Source: Tenodera sinensis
Lineage: Eukaryota > Arthropoda > Insecta > Mantodea > Mantidae
Length of the DNA: 64,000 nt
NCBI GenBank assembly: GCA_030765045.1
Contig: CM060968.1
Location: 108,961,404 to 109,025,403 of the forward strand
Reading direction: 5' to 3'
How positions within the stretch are numbered: the first letter of the stretch is position 1; the number at the start of each line of letters is the position of its first letter. This document shows, in pieces, positions 37,735 through 51,537 of this stretch. The notes beneath the pieces were generated by a model. It saw only the letters and a list, made by a program, of their open reading frames with translations. It did no database searches and was not told the DNA's origin. The position numbers and the translations under genes are program-made.

Positions 37735-40700
37735 CTATTGAGTGACAGTATCCGAATTATTGCATTCGAATGCATGAAATTTCGATTAGCGAATACTACT
37801 ACTAGTGAGTGACAGTATCCGAATAACTGCATTCAAATGCATGAAATTTCGATTAGCGGATACTACTACTAGTGAGTGACAGTATCCGAGAACTTGCATT
37901 CGAATGCATGAGATTTCGATTAGCGAATACTACTACTAGTGAGTGACAGTATCCGAATTATTGCATTCGAATGCATGAAATTTCGATTAGCGAATACTAC
38001 TACTAGTGAGTGACAGTATCCGAATAATTGCATTCGAATGCATGAAATTTCGATTAGCGGATACTACTACTAGTGAGTGACAGTATCCGAGAACTTGCAT
38101 TCGAATGCATGAAATTTCAATTAGCGAATACTACTACTAGTGAGTGACAGTATCCGATTAATTGCATTCGAATGCATGAAATTTCGATTAGCGAATACTA
38201 CTACTAGTGAGTGACAGTATCCGAATTATTGTATTCGAATGCATGAAATTTCGATTAGCGAATACTACTACTAGTGAGTCACAGTATCCGAATTATAGCA
38301 TTCGAATGCATGAGATTTCGATTAGCGAATACTACTACTAGTGAGTGACAGTATCCGAATTATTGCATTCGAATGCATGAAATTTCGATTAGCGAATACT
38401 ACTACTAGTGAGTGACAGTATCCGAATTATTGCATTCGAATGCATGAAATTTCGATTAGCGAATACTACTACTAGTGAGTGACAGTATCCGAGAACTTGC
38501 ATTCGAATGCATGAGATTTCGATTAGCGAATACTACGACTAGTGAGTGACAGTATCCGAGAACTTGCATTCGAATGCATGAGATTTCGATTAGCGAATAC
38601 TACTACTAGTGAGTGACAGTATCCGAGAACTTGCATTCGAATGCATGAGATTTCGATTAGCGAATACTACTACTAGTGAGAGACAGTATCCGAGAACTTG
38701 CATTCGAATGCATGAAATTTCGATTAGCGAATACTACTACTAGTGAGTGACAGTATCCGAGAACTTGCATTCAAATGCATGAAATTTCGATTAGCGAATA
38801 CCACTACTAGTGAGTGGTAGTATCCGAGAACTTGCATTCGAATGCATGTAATTTCGATTAGCGAATACTTCTACTAGTGAGTGACTGTACCCGAGAACTT
38901 GCATTCGAATGCATGAGATTTCGATTAGCGAATACTACTACTAGTGAGTGACAATATCCGAATTATTGCATTCGAATGCATGAAATTTCGATTAGCGAAT
39001 ACTACTACTAGTGAGTGACAGTATCCAAATTATTGCATTCGAATGCATGAAATTTCGATTAGCGAATACTACTACTAGTGAGTGACAGTATCCGAATTAT
39101 TGCATTCGAATGCATGAAATTTCGATTAGCGAATACTACTACTAGTGAGTGACAGTATCCAAATTATTGCATTCGAATGCATGAAATTTCGATTAGCGAA
39201 TACTACTACTAGTGAGTGACAGTATCCGAATTATTGCATTGGAATGCATGAAATTTCGATTAGCGGATACTACTACTAGTGAGTGACAGTATCCGAGAAC
39301 TTGCATTCGAATGCATGAAATTTCGATTAGCGAATACTACTACTAGTGAGTGACAGTATCCGAATTATTGTATTCGAATGCATGAAATTTCGATTACAGA
39401 ATACCACTACAAGTGAGTGACAGTATCCGAATAACTGCATTCGAATGCATGAGATTTCGATTAGCGAATACTACTACTAGTGAGTGACAGTATCCGAGAA
39501 CTTGCATTCGAATGCATGAAATTTCAATTAGCGAATACTACTACTAGTGAGTGACAGTATCCGAGCAATTGCATTCGAATACATGAAATTTCGATTAGCG
39601 AATACTACTACTAGTGAGTGACAGTATCCGAATTATTGCATTCGAATGCATGAAATTTCGATTAGCGAATACTAATACTAGTGAGTAACAGTATCCGAGA
39701 ACTTGCATTCGAATGCATGAGATTTCGATTAGCGAATACTACTACTAGTGTGTGACAGTATCCGAGAACTTGCATTCGAATGCATGAAATTTCAATTAGC
39801 GAATACTACTACTAGTGAGTGATTGTATCCGAATTATTGCATTCGAATGCATGAAATTTCGATTAGCGATTACTACTACTAGTGAGTGACAGTATCCGAA
39901 TTATTGCATTCGAATGCATGAAATTTCGATTAGCGAATACTACTACTAGTGAGTGACAGTATCCGAGAACTTGCATTCGAATGCATGAGATTTCGATTAG
40001 CGAATACTACTACTAGTGAGTGACAGAATCCGAATTATTGCATTCGAATGCATGAAATTTCGATTAGCGAATACTACTACTAGTGAGTGACAGTATCCGA
40101 ATTGTTGCATTCGAATGCATGAAATTTTGATTAGCGAATACTACTACTAGTGAGTGACAGTATCCGAGAACTTGCATTCGAATGCATGAAATTTCAATTA
40201 GCGAATACTACTACTAGTGAGTGACAGTATCCGAATTATTGCATTCGAATGCATGAAATTTCGATTAGCGAATAGTACTACTAGTGAGTGACAGTATCCG
40301 AGAACTTGCATTCAAAGGCATGAGATTTCGATTAGCGAATACTACCACTAGTGAGTGACAGTATACGAATTATTGCATTCGAATGCATGAAATTTCGATG
40401 AGCGAATACTACTACTAGTGAGTGACAGTATCCGAGAACTTGCATTCGAATGCATGAGATTTCGATTAGCGAATACTACTACTAGTGAGTGAGAGTATCC
40501 GAATTATTGCATTCGAATGCATAAAATTTCGATTAGCGAATACTACTACTAGTGAGTGACAGTATCCGAATAATTGCATTCGAGTGCATGAAATTTCGAT
40601 TAGCGGATACTACTACTAGTGAGTGACAGTATCCGAGAACTTGCATTCGAATGCATGAAATTTCGGTTAGCGGATACTACTACTAGTGAGTGACAGTATC

Positions 40701-42761
40701 CGAGAACTTGCATTCGAATGCATGAAACTTCGATTAGCGAATACTACTACTAGTGAGTGACAGTATCCAAATTATTGCATTCGAATGCATGAAATTTCGA
40801 TTAGCGAATACTACTACTAGTGAGTGACAGTATCCGAATTATTGCATTCGAATGCATGAAATTTCGATTAGCGAATACTACTACTAGTGAGTGACAGTAT
40901 CCGAGAACTTGCATTCGAATGCATGAGATTTCGATTAGCGAATACTACGACTAGTGAGTGACAGTATCCGAGAACTTGCATTCGAATGCATGAGATCTCG
41001 ATTAGCGAATACTACTACTAGTGAGTGACAGTATCCGAGAACTTGCATTCGAATGCATGAGATTTCGATTAGCGAATACTACTACTAGTGAGTGACAGCA
41101 TCCGAGAACTTGCATTCGAATGCATGAAATTTCGATTAGCGAATACTACTACTAGTGAGTGACAGTATCCGAGAACTTGCATTCAAATGCATGAAATTTC
41201 GATTAGCGAATACTACTACTAGTGAGTGGTAGTATCCGAGAACTTGCATTCGAATGCATGTAATTTCGATTAGCGAATACTTCTACTAGTGAGTGACTGT
41301 ATCCGAGAACTTGCATTCGAATGCATGAAATTTCGATTAGCGAATACTACTACTAGTGAGTTACAGTATCCGAGAACTTGCATTCAAATGCATGAGATTT
41401 TGATTAGCGAATACTACTACTAGTGAGTGACAGTATCCGAATTATTGCATTCGAATGCATGAAATTTCGATTAGCGAATACTACTACTAGTGAGTGTCAG
41501 TATCCAAATTATTGCATTCGAATGCATGAAATTTCGATTAGCGAATACTACTACTAGTGAGTGACAGTATCCGAATTATTGCATTCGAATGCATGAAATT
41601 TCGATTAGCGGATACTACTACTAGTGAGTGACAGTATCCGAGAACTTGCATTCGAATGCATGAAATTTCGATTAGCAAATACTACTACTAGTTAGTGACA
41701 GTATCCGAATTGTTGCATTCGAATGCATGAAATTTCGATTAGCGGATACTACTACTAGTGAGTGACAGTATCCGAGAACTTGCATTCGAATGCATGAAAT
41801 TTCGATTAGCGAATACTACTACTAGTGAGTGACAGTATCCGAGAACTTGCATTCGAATGCATGAACCTTCGATTAGCGAATACTACTACTAGTGAGTGAC
41901 AGTATCCAAAATATTGCATTCGAATGCATGAAATTTCAATTAGCGAATACTACCTTCTAGTGAGTGACAGTATCCGAATAACTGCATTCGAATGCATGAA
42001 ATTTCGATTAGCGGATACTACTACTAGTGAGTGACAGTATCCGAGAACTTGCATTCGAATGCATGAGATTTCGATTAGCGAATACTACTACTAGTGAGTG
42101 ACAGTATCCGAGAACTTGCATTCGAATGCATGAAATTTCAATTAGCGAATACTACTACTAGTGAGTGACAGTATCCGAGTAATTGCATTCGAATGCATGA
42201 AATTTCGATTAGCGAATACTACTACTAGTGAGTGACAGTATCCGAATTATTGCATTCGAATGCATGAAATTTCGATTAGCGAATACTACTACTAGTGAGT
42301 GACAGTATCCGAGAACTTGCATTCGGATGCACGAGATTTCGATTAGCGAATACTACTACCAGTGAGCGACAGTATCCGAATTATTGCATTCGAATGCATG
42401 AAATTTCGATTAGCGAATACTACTACTAATGAGTGACAGTATCCGAATTATTGCATTCGAATGCATGAAATTTCGATTAGCGGATACTACTACTAGTGAG
42501 TGACAGTATCCGAGAACTTGCATTCGAATGCATGAGATTTCGATTAGCGAATACTACTACTAGTGTGTGACAGTATCCGAGAACTTGCATTCGAATGCAT
42601 GAAATTTCAATTAGCGAATACTACTACTAGTGAGTGACAGTATCCGAATTATTGCATTCGAATGCATGAAATTTCGATTAGCGAATACTACTACTAGTGA
42701 GTGACAGTATCCAAATTATTGCATTCGAATGCATGAAATTTCGATTAGCGAATACTACTAC
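37735..42761. repeat. 103-monomer duplication, right copy
   Basis: It carries the same marker series as the left copy (GCATGTAATTTCG 38848 and 41260, ATTGGAATG 39239, GCATAAAATTT 40523, GTGTCAG 41494, TGAACCTTCG 41864). It contains the last CTATTGAG monomer in the window (37735). Private changes include GATTACAGAATACCAC with CAAGTGAG near 39395-39413, GATTGTATCC near 39823 and CCAGTGAGCGACAG near 42360. Confidence 0.85.
41889..41956. repeat. 68-bp monomer with CTACCTTCTAG end, copy 2
   Basis: It is the paralogue of 35254-35321 through the large duplication (offset 6635 bp), with an added substitution giving CCAAAATATTGC. The later relatives at 44570, 48255, 51873 and 55491 have normal length, so the extra base is confined to this pair. 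Confidence 0.9.
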
Positions 42762-44569
42762 TAGTGAGTGACAGTATCCGAATTATTGCATTGGAATGCA
42801 TGAAATTTCGATTAGCGGATACTACTACTAGTGAGTGACAGTATCCGAGAACTTGCAATCGAATGCATGAAATTTCGATTAGCGAATACTACTTCTAGTG
42901 AGTGACAGTATCCGAATTATTGTATTCGAATGCATGAAATTTCGATTAGCGAATACTACTACTAGTGAGTGACAGTATCCGAATAACTGCATTCGAATGC
43001 ATGAAATTTCGATTAGCGGATACTACTACTAGTGAGTGACAGTATCCGAGAACTTAAATTCGAATGCATGAGATTTCGATTAGCGAATACTACTACTAGT
43101 GAGTGACAGTATCCGAGAACTTGTATTCGAATGCATGAAATTTCAATTAGCGAATACTACTACTAGTGAGTTACAGTATCCGAGTAATTGCATTCGAATG
43201 CATGAAATTTCGATTAGCGAATACTACTACTAGTGAGTGACAGTATCCGAATTATTGCATTCGAATGCATGTAATTTCGATTAGCGAATACTACTACTAG
43301 TGAGTGACAGTATCCGAGAACTTGCATTCGAATGCATGAGATTTCGATTAGCGAATACTACTACTAGTGAGTGACAGTATCCGAATTATTGCATTCGAAT
43401 GCATGAAATTTCGATTAGCGAATACTACTACTAATGAGTGGCAGTATCCGAATTATATCATTCGAATGCATGAAATTTCGATTAGCGGATACTACTACTA
43501 GTGAGTCACAGTATCCGAGAACTTGCATTCGAATGCATGAGATTTCGATTAGCGAATACTACTACTAGTGTGTGACAGTATCCGAGAACTTGCATTCGAA
43601 TGCATGAAATTTCAATTAGCGAATACTACTACTAGTGAGCGACAGTATCCGAATTATGGCATTCGAATGCATGAAATTTCGATTAGCGAATACTACTACT
43701 AGTGAGTGACAGTATCCAAATTATTGCTTTCGAATGCATGAAATTTCAATTAGCGAATACTACTACTAGTGAGTGACAGTATCCGAATTATTGCATTCGA
43801 ATGCATGAAATTTCGATTAGCGAATACTACTACTAATGAGTGGCAGTATCCGAATTATTGCATTCGAATGCATGAAATTTCGATTAGCGGATACTACTAC
43901 TAGTGAGTGACAGTATCCGAGAACTTGCATTCGAATGCATGAGATTTCGATTAGCGAATACTACTACTAGTGGGTGACAGAATCCGAATTATTGCATTCG
44001 AATGCATGAAATTTCGATTAGCGAATACTACTACTAGTGAGTGACAGTATCCGAATTGTTGCATTCGAATGCATGAAATTTTGATTAGCGAATACTACTA
44101 CTAGTGAGTGACAGTATCCGAGAACTTGCATTCGAATGCATGAAATTTCAATTAGCGAATACTACTACTAGTGAGTGACAGTATCCGAATTATTGCATTC
44201 ATATGCATGAAATTTCGATTAGCGAATAGTACTACTAGTGAGTGACAGTATCCGAGAACTTGCATTCAAATGCATGAGATTTCGATTAGCGAATACTACC
44301 ACTAGTGAGTGACAGTATACGAATTATTGCATTCGAATGCATGAAATTTCGATGAGCGAATACTACTACTAGTGAGTGACAGTATCCGAGAACTTGCATT
44401 CGAATGCATGAGATTTCGATTAGCGAATACTACTACTAGTGAGTGAGAGTATCCGAATTATTGCATTCGAATGCATAAAATTTCGATTAGCGAATACTAC
44501 TACTAGTGAGTGACAGTATCCGAATAATTGCATTCGAGTGCATGAAATTTCGATTAGCGGATACTACTA
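41889..44569. repeat. 40-monomer unit, copy 1 (2681 bp)
   Basis: It begins with the 68-bp CTACCTTCTAG monomer and runs through GAATAACTGC, GAGTAATTGC, GCACGAG, CTAATGAG, ATTGGAATG (42791), TTGCAATCG, CTTAAATTCG (43051), GTGGCAG, TTGCTTTCG, GTGGGTGAC, TTTCGATGAGCG and GCATAAAATTT (44477). The same order recurs at an offset of 2680 bp. Confidence 0.85.
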
Positions 44570-47249
44570 CTAGTGAGTGACAGTATCCAAATTATTGCAT
44601 TCGAATGCATGAAATTTCAATTAGCGAATACTACTACCAGTGAGTGACAGTATCCGAATATCTGCATTCGAATGCATGAAATTTCGATTAGCGGATACTA
44701 CTACTAGTGAGTGACAGTATCCGAGAACTTGCATTCGAATGCATGAGATTTCGATTAGCGAATACTACTACTAGTGAGTGACAGTATCCGAGAACTTGCA
44801 TTCGAATGCATGAAATTTCAATTAGCGAATACTACTACTAGTGAGTGACAGTATCCGAGTAATTGCATTCGAATGCATGAAATTTCGATTAGCGAATACT
44901 ACTACTAGTGAGTGACAGTATCCGAATTATTGCATTCGAATGCATGAAATTTCGATTAGCGAATACTACTACTAGGGAGTGACAGTATCCGAGAACTTGC
45001 ATTCGAATGCACGAGATTTCGATTAGCGAATACTACTACTAGTGAGTGACAGTATCCGAATTATTGCATTCGAATGCATGAAATTTCGATTAGCGAATAC
45101 TACTACTAATGAGTGACAGTATCCGAATTATTGCATTCGAATGCATGAAATTTCGATTAGCGGATACTACTACTAGTGAGTGACAGTATCCGAGAACTTG
45201 CATTCGAATGCATGAGATTTCGATTAGCGAATACTACTACTAGTGTGTGACAGTATCCGAGAACTTGCATTCGAATGCATGAAATTTCAATTAGCGAATA
45301 CTACTACTAGTGAGTGACAGTATCCGAATTATTGCATTCGAATGCATGAAATTTCGATTAGCGAATACTACTACTACTGAGTGACAGTATCCAAATTATT
45401 GCATTCGAATGCATGAAATTTCGATTAGCGAATACTACTACTAGTGAGTGAATGTATCCGAATTATTGCATTGGAATGCATGAAATTTTGATTAGCGGAT
45501 ACTACTACTAGTGAGTGACAGTATCCGAGAACTTGCAATCGAATGCATGAAATTTCGATTAGCGAATACTACTTCTAGTGAGTGACAGTATCCAAATTAT
45601 TGTATTCGAATGCATGAAATTTCGATTAGCGAATACTACTACTAGTGAGTGACAGTATCCGAATAACTGCATTCGAATGCATGAAATTTCGATTAGCGGA
45701 TACTACTACTAGTGAGTGACAGTATCCGAGAACTTAAATTCGAATGCATGAGATTTCGATTAGCGAATACTACTACTAGTGAGTTACAGTATCCGAGAAC
45801 TTGTATTCGAATGCATGAAATTTCAATTAGCGAATACTACTACTAGTGAGTGACAGTATCCGAGTAATTGCATTCGAATGCATGAAATTTCGATTAGCGA
45901 ATACTACTACTAGTGAGTGACAGTATCCGAATTATTGCATTCGAATGCATGAAATTTCGATTAGCGAATACTACTACTAGTGAGTGACAGTATCCGAGAA
46001 CTTGCATTCGAATGCATGAGATTTCGATTAGCGAATACTACTACTAGTGAGTGACAGTATCCGAATTATTGCATTCGAATGCATGAAATTTCGATTAGCA
46101 ATTACTACTACTAATGAGTGGCAGTATCCGAATTATTGCATTCGAATGCATGAAATTTCGATTAGCGGATACTACTACTAGTGAGTCACAGTATCCGAGA
46201 ACTTGCATTCGAATGCATGAGATTTCGATTAGCGAATACTACTACTAGTGTGTGACAGTATCCGAGAACTTGCATTCGAATGCATGAAATTTCAATTAGC
46301 GAATACTACTACTAGTGAGTGACAGTATCCGAATTATTGCATTCGAATGCATGAAATTTCGATTAGCGAATACTACTACTAGTGAGTGACAGTATCCAAA
46401 TTATTGCTTTCGAATGCATGAAATTTCAATTAGCGAATACTACTACTAGTGAGTGACAGTATCCGAATTATTGCACTCGAATGCATGAAATTTCGATTAG
46501 CGAATACTACTACTAATGAATGGCAGTATCCGAATTATTGCATTCGAATGCATGAAATTTCGATTAGCGGATACTACTACTAGTGAGTGACAGTATCCGA
46601 GAACTTGCATTCGAATGCATGAGATTTCGATTAGCGAATACTACTACTAGTGGGTGACAGAATCCGAATTATTGCATTCGAATGCATGAAATTTCGATTA
46701 GCGAATACTACTACTAGTGAGTGACAGTATCCGAATTGTTGCATTCGAATGCATGAAATTATGATTAGCGAATACTACTACTAGTGAGTGACAGTATCCG
46801 AGAACTTGCATTCGAATGCATGAAATTTCAATTAGCGAATACTACTACTAGTGAGTGACAGTATCCGAATTATTGCATTCGAATGCATGAAATTTCGATT
46901 AGCGAATAGTACTACTAGTGAGTGACAGTATCCGAGAACTTGCATTCAAATGCATGAGATTTCGATTAGCGAATACTACCACTAGTGAGTGACAGTATAC
47001 GAATTATTGCATTCGAATGCATGAAATTTCGATGAGCGAATACTACTACTAGTGAGTGACAGTATCCGAGAACTTGCATTCGAATGCATGAGATTTCGAT
47101 TAGCGAATACTACTACTAGTGAGTGAGAGTATCCGAATTATTGCATTCGAATGCATAAAATTTCGATTAGCGAATACTACTACTAGTGAGTGACAGTATC
47201 CGAATAATTGCATTCGAGTGCATGAAATTTCGATTAGCGGATACTACTA
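44570..47249. repeat. 40-monomer unit, copy 2 (2680 bp)
   Basis: It matches copy 1 (ATTGGAATG 45471, CTTAAATTCG 45731, GCATAAAATTT 47157) but its first monomer lacks the extra base and reads CTACTACCAG. Its start is a recombination join: a GCGGATAC monomer runs straight into a K monomer, breaking the usual GCGGATAC-then-O rule. Private changes include CTACTGAG near 45373, GTGAATGTATCC near 45449 and ATTATGATTAG near 46758. Confidence 0.85.
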
Positions 47250-47919
47250 CTAGTGAGTGACTGTATCCGAGAACTTGCATTCGAATGCATGAGATTTCGA
47301 TTAGCGAATACTACTACTTGTGAGTGACAGTATCCGAATTATTGCATTCGAATGCATGAAATTTCGATTAGCGAATACTACTACTAGTGAGTGGTAGTAT
47401 CCGAGAACTTGCATTCGAATGCATGTAATTTCGATTAGCGAATACTTCTACTAGTGAGTGACTGTATCCGAGAACTTGCATTCCAATGCATGAAATTTCG
47501 ATTAGCGGATACTACTACTAGTGAGTGACAGTATCCGAATTATTGCATTCGAATGCATGAAACTTCGATTAGCGAATACTACTACTAGTGAGTGACAGTA
47601 TCCGAATTATTGCATTCGAATGCATGAAATTTCGATTAGCGAATACTACTACTAGAGAGTGACAGTATCCGAATTATTGCATTCGAATGCATGAAATTTC
47701 GATTAGCGAATACTACTACTAGTGAGTGACAGTATCCGAGAACTTGCATTCGAATGCATGAGATTTCGATTAGCGAATACTACGACTAGTGAGTGACAGT
47801 ATCCGAGAACTTGCATTCGAATGCATGAGATTTCGATTAGCGAATACTACTACTAGTGAGTGACAGTATCCGAATTATTGCATTCGAATGCATGAAATTT
47901 CGATTAGCGAATACTACTA

Positions 47920-50900
47920 CTAGTGAGTGTCAGTATCCAAATTATTGCATTCGAATGCATGAAATTTCGATTAGCGGATACTACTACTAGTGAGTGACAG
48001 TATCCGAGAACTTGCATTCGAATGCATGAAATTTCGATTAGCGAATACTACTACTAGTTAGTGACAGTATCCGAATTGTTGCATTCGAATGCATGAAATT
48101 TCGATTAGCGGATACTACTAGTAGTGAGTGACAGTATCCGAGAACTTGCATTCGAATGCATGAAATTTCGATTAGCGAATACTACTACTAGTGAGTGACA
48201 GTATCCGAGAACTTGCATTCGAATGCATGAACCTTCGATTAGCGAATACTACTACTAGTGAGTGACAGTATCCAAATTATTGCATTCGAATGCATGAAAT
48301 TTCAATTAGCGAATACTGCTACTAGTGAGTGACAGTATCCGAATAACTGCATTCGAATGCATGAAATTTCGATTAGCGGATACTACTTCTAGTGAGTGAC
48401 AGTATCCGAGAACTTGCATTCGAATGCATGAGATTTCGATTAGCGAATACTACTACTAGTGAGTGACAGTATCCGAGAACTTGCATTCGAATGCATGAAA
48501 TTTCAATTAGCGAATACTACTACTAGTGAGTGACAGTATCCGAGTAATTGCATTCGAATGCATGAAATTTCGATTAGCGAATACTACTACTAGTGAGTGA
48601 CAGTATCCGAATTATTGCATTCGAATGCATGAAATTTCGATTAGCGAATACTACTACTAGTGAGTGACAGTATCCGAGAACTTGCATTCGAATGCACGAG
48701 ATTTCGATTAGCGAATACTACTACTAGTGAGTGACAGTATCCGAATTATTGCATTCGAATGCATGAAATTTCGATTAGCGAATACTACTACTAATGAGTG
48801 ACAGTATCCGAATTATTGCATTCGAATGCATGAAATTTCGATTAGCGGATACTACTACTAGTGAGTGACAGTATCCGAGAACTTGCATTCGAATGCATGA
48901 CATTTCGATTAGCGAATACTACTACTAGTGTGTGACAGTATCCGAGAACTTGCATTCGAATGCATGAAATTTCAATTAGCGAATACTACTACTAGTGAGT
49001 GACAGTATCCGAATTATTGCATTCAAATGCATGAAATTTCGATTAGCGAATACTACTACTAGTGAGTGACAGTATCCAAATTATTGCATTCGAATGCATG
49101 AAATTTCGATTAGCGAATACTATTACTAGTGAGTGACAGTATCCGAATTATTGCATTGGAATGCATGAAATTTCGATTAGCGGATACTACTACTAGTGAG
49201 TGACAGTATCCGAGAACTTGCAATCGAATGCATGAAATTTCGATTAGCGAATACTACTACTAGTGAGTGACAGTATCCGAATTATTGTATTCGAATGCAT
49301 GAAATTTCGATTAGCGAATACTACTACTAGCGAGTGACAGTATCCGAATAACTGCATTCGAATGCATGAAATTTCGATTAGCGGATACTACTACTAGTGA
49401 GTGACAGTATCCGAGAACTTAAATTCGAATGCATGAGATTTCGATTAGCGAATACTACTACTAGTGAGTGACAGTATCCGAGAACTTGTATTCGAATGCA
49501 TGAAATTTCAATTAGCGAATACTACTACTAGTGAGTGACAGTATCCGAGTAATTGCATTCGAATGCATGAAATTTCGATTAGCGAATACTACTACTAGTG
49601 AGTGACAGTATCCGAATTATTGCATTCGAATGCATGAAATTTCGATTAGCGAATACTACTACTAGTGAGTGACAGTATCCGAGAACTTGCATTCGAATGC
49701 ATGAGATTTCGATTAGCGAATACTACTACTAGTGAGTGACAGTATCCGAATTATTGCATTCGAATGCATGAAATTTCGATTAGCGAATACTACTACTAAT
49801 GAGTGGCAGTATCCGAATTATTGCATTCGAATGCATGAAATTTCGATTAGCGGATACTACTACTAGTGAGTCACAGTATCCGAGAACTTGCATTCGAATG
49901 CATGAGATTTCGATTAGCGAATACTACTACTAGTGTGTGACAGTATCCGAGAACTTGCATTCAAATGCATGAGATTTCGATTAGCGAATACTACCACTAG
50001 TGAGTGACAGTATACGAATTATTGCATTCGAATGCATGAAATTTCGATGAGCGAATACTACTACTAGTGAGTGACAGTATCCGAGAACTTGCATTCGAAT
50101 GCATGAGATTTCGATTAGCGAATACTACTACTAGTGAGTGAGAGTATCCGAATTATTGCATTCGAATGCATAAAATTTCGATTAGCGAATACTACTACTA
50201 GTGAGTGACAGTATCCGAATAATTGCATTCGAGTGCATGAAATTTCGATTAGCGGATACTACTACTAGTGAGTGACTGTATCCGAGAACTTGCATTCGAA
50301 TGCATGAGATTTCGATTAGCGAATACTACTACTAGTGAGTGACAGTATCCGAATTATTGCATTCGAATGCATGAAATTTCGATTAGCGAATACTACTACT
50401 AGTGAGTGGTAGTATCAGAGAACTTGCATTCGAATGCATGTAATTTCGATTAGCGAATACTTCTACTAGTGAGTGACTGTATCCGAGAACTTGCATTCCA
50501 ATGCATGAAATTTCGATTAGCGGATACTACTACTAGTGAGTGACAGTATCCGAGAACTTGCATTCGAATGCATGAAACTTCGATTAGCGAATACTACTAC
50601 TAGTGAGTGACAGTATCCGAATTATTGCATTCGAATGCATGAAATTTCGATTAGCGAATACTACTACTAGTGAGTGACAGTATCCGAATTATTGCATTCG
50701 AATGCATGAAATTTCGATTAGCGAATACTACTACTAGTGAGTGACAGTATCCGAGAACTTGCATTCGAATGCATGAGATTTCGATTAGCGAATACTACGA
50801 CTAGTGAGTGACAGTATCCGAGAACTTGCATTCCAATGCATGAGATTTCGATTAGCGAATACTACTACTAGTGAGTGACAGTATCCGAGAACTTGCATTC

Positions 50901-51537
50901 GAATGCATGAGATTTCGATTAGCGAATACTACTACTAGTAGGTGACAGCATCCGAGAACCTGCATTCGAATGCATGAAATTTCGATTAGCGAATACTACT
51001 ACTAGTGAGTGACAGTATCCGAGAACTTGCATTCAAATGCATGAAATTTCGATTAGCGAATACTACTACTAGTGAGTGGTAGTATCCGACAACTTGCATT
51101 CGAATGCATGTAATTTCGATTAGCGAATACTTCTACTAGTGAGTGACTGTATCCGAGAACTTGCATTCGAATGCATGAGATTTCGATTAGCGAATACTAC
51201 GACTAGTGAGTGACAGTATCCGAGAACTTGCATTCGAATGCATGAGATTTCGATTAGCGAATACTACTACTAGTGAGTGACAGTATCCGAGAACTTGCAT
51301 TCGAATGCATGAGATTTCGATTAGCGAATACTACTACTAGTGAGTGACCGTATCCGAGAACTTGCATTCGAATGCATGAAATTTCGATTAGCGAATACTA
51401 CTACTAGTGAGTTACAGTATCCGAGAACTTGCATTCAAATGCATGAGATTTCGATTAGCGAATACTACTACTAGTGAGTGACAGTATCCGAATTATTGCA
51501 TTCGAATGCATGAAATTTCGATTAGCGAATACTACTA
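47920..51537. repeat. 54-monomer unit, copy 1 (3618 bp)
   Basis: It starts at the GTGAGTGTCAG monomer. Markers in order: GTGTCAG (47927), GAATTGTTGC, TGAACCTTCG (48230), AATACTGCTAC, GAGTAATTGC, GCACGAG, CTAATGAG, ATTGGAATG (49156), CTTAAATTCG (49416), GCATAAAATTT (50172), GTATCAGAG with GCATGTAATTTCG (50440), CATTCCAATG, GTAGGTGACAGC, and a second GCATGTAATTTCG (51110). A private SpeI-destroying CTAGTAGTG lies near 48118. Confidence 0.88.
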
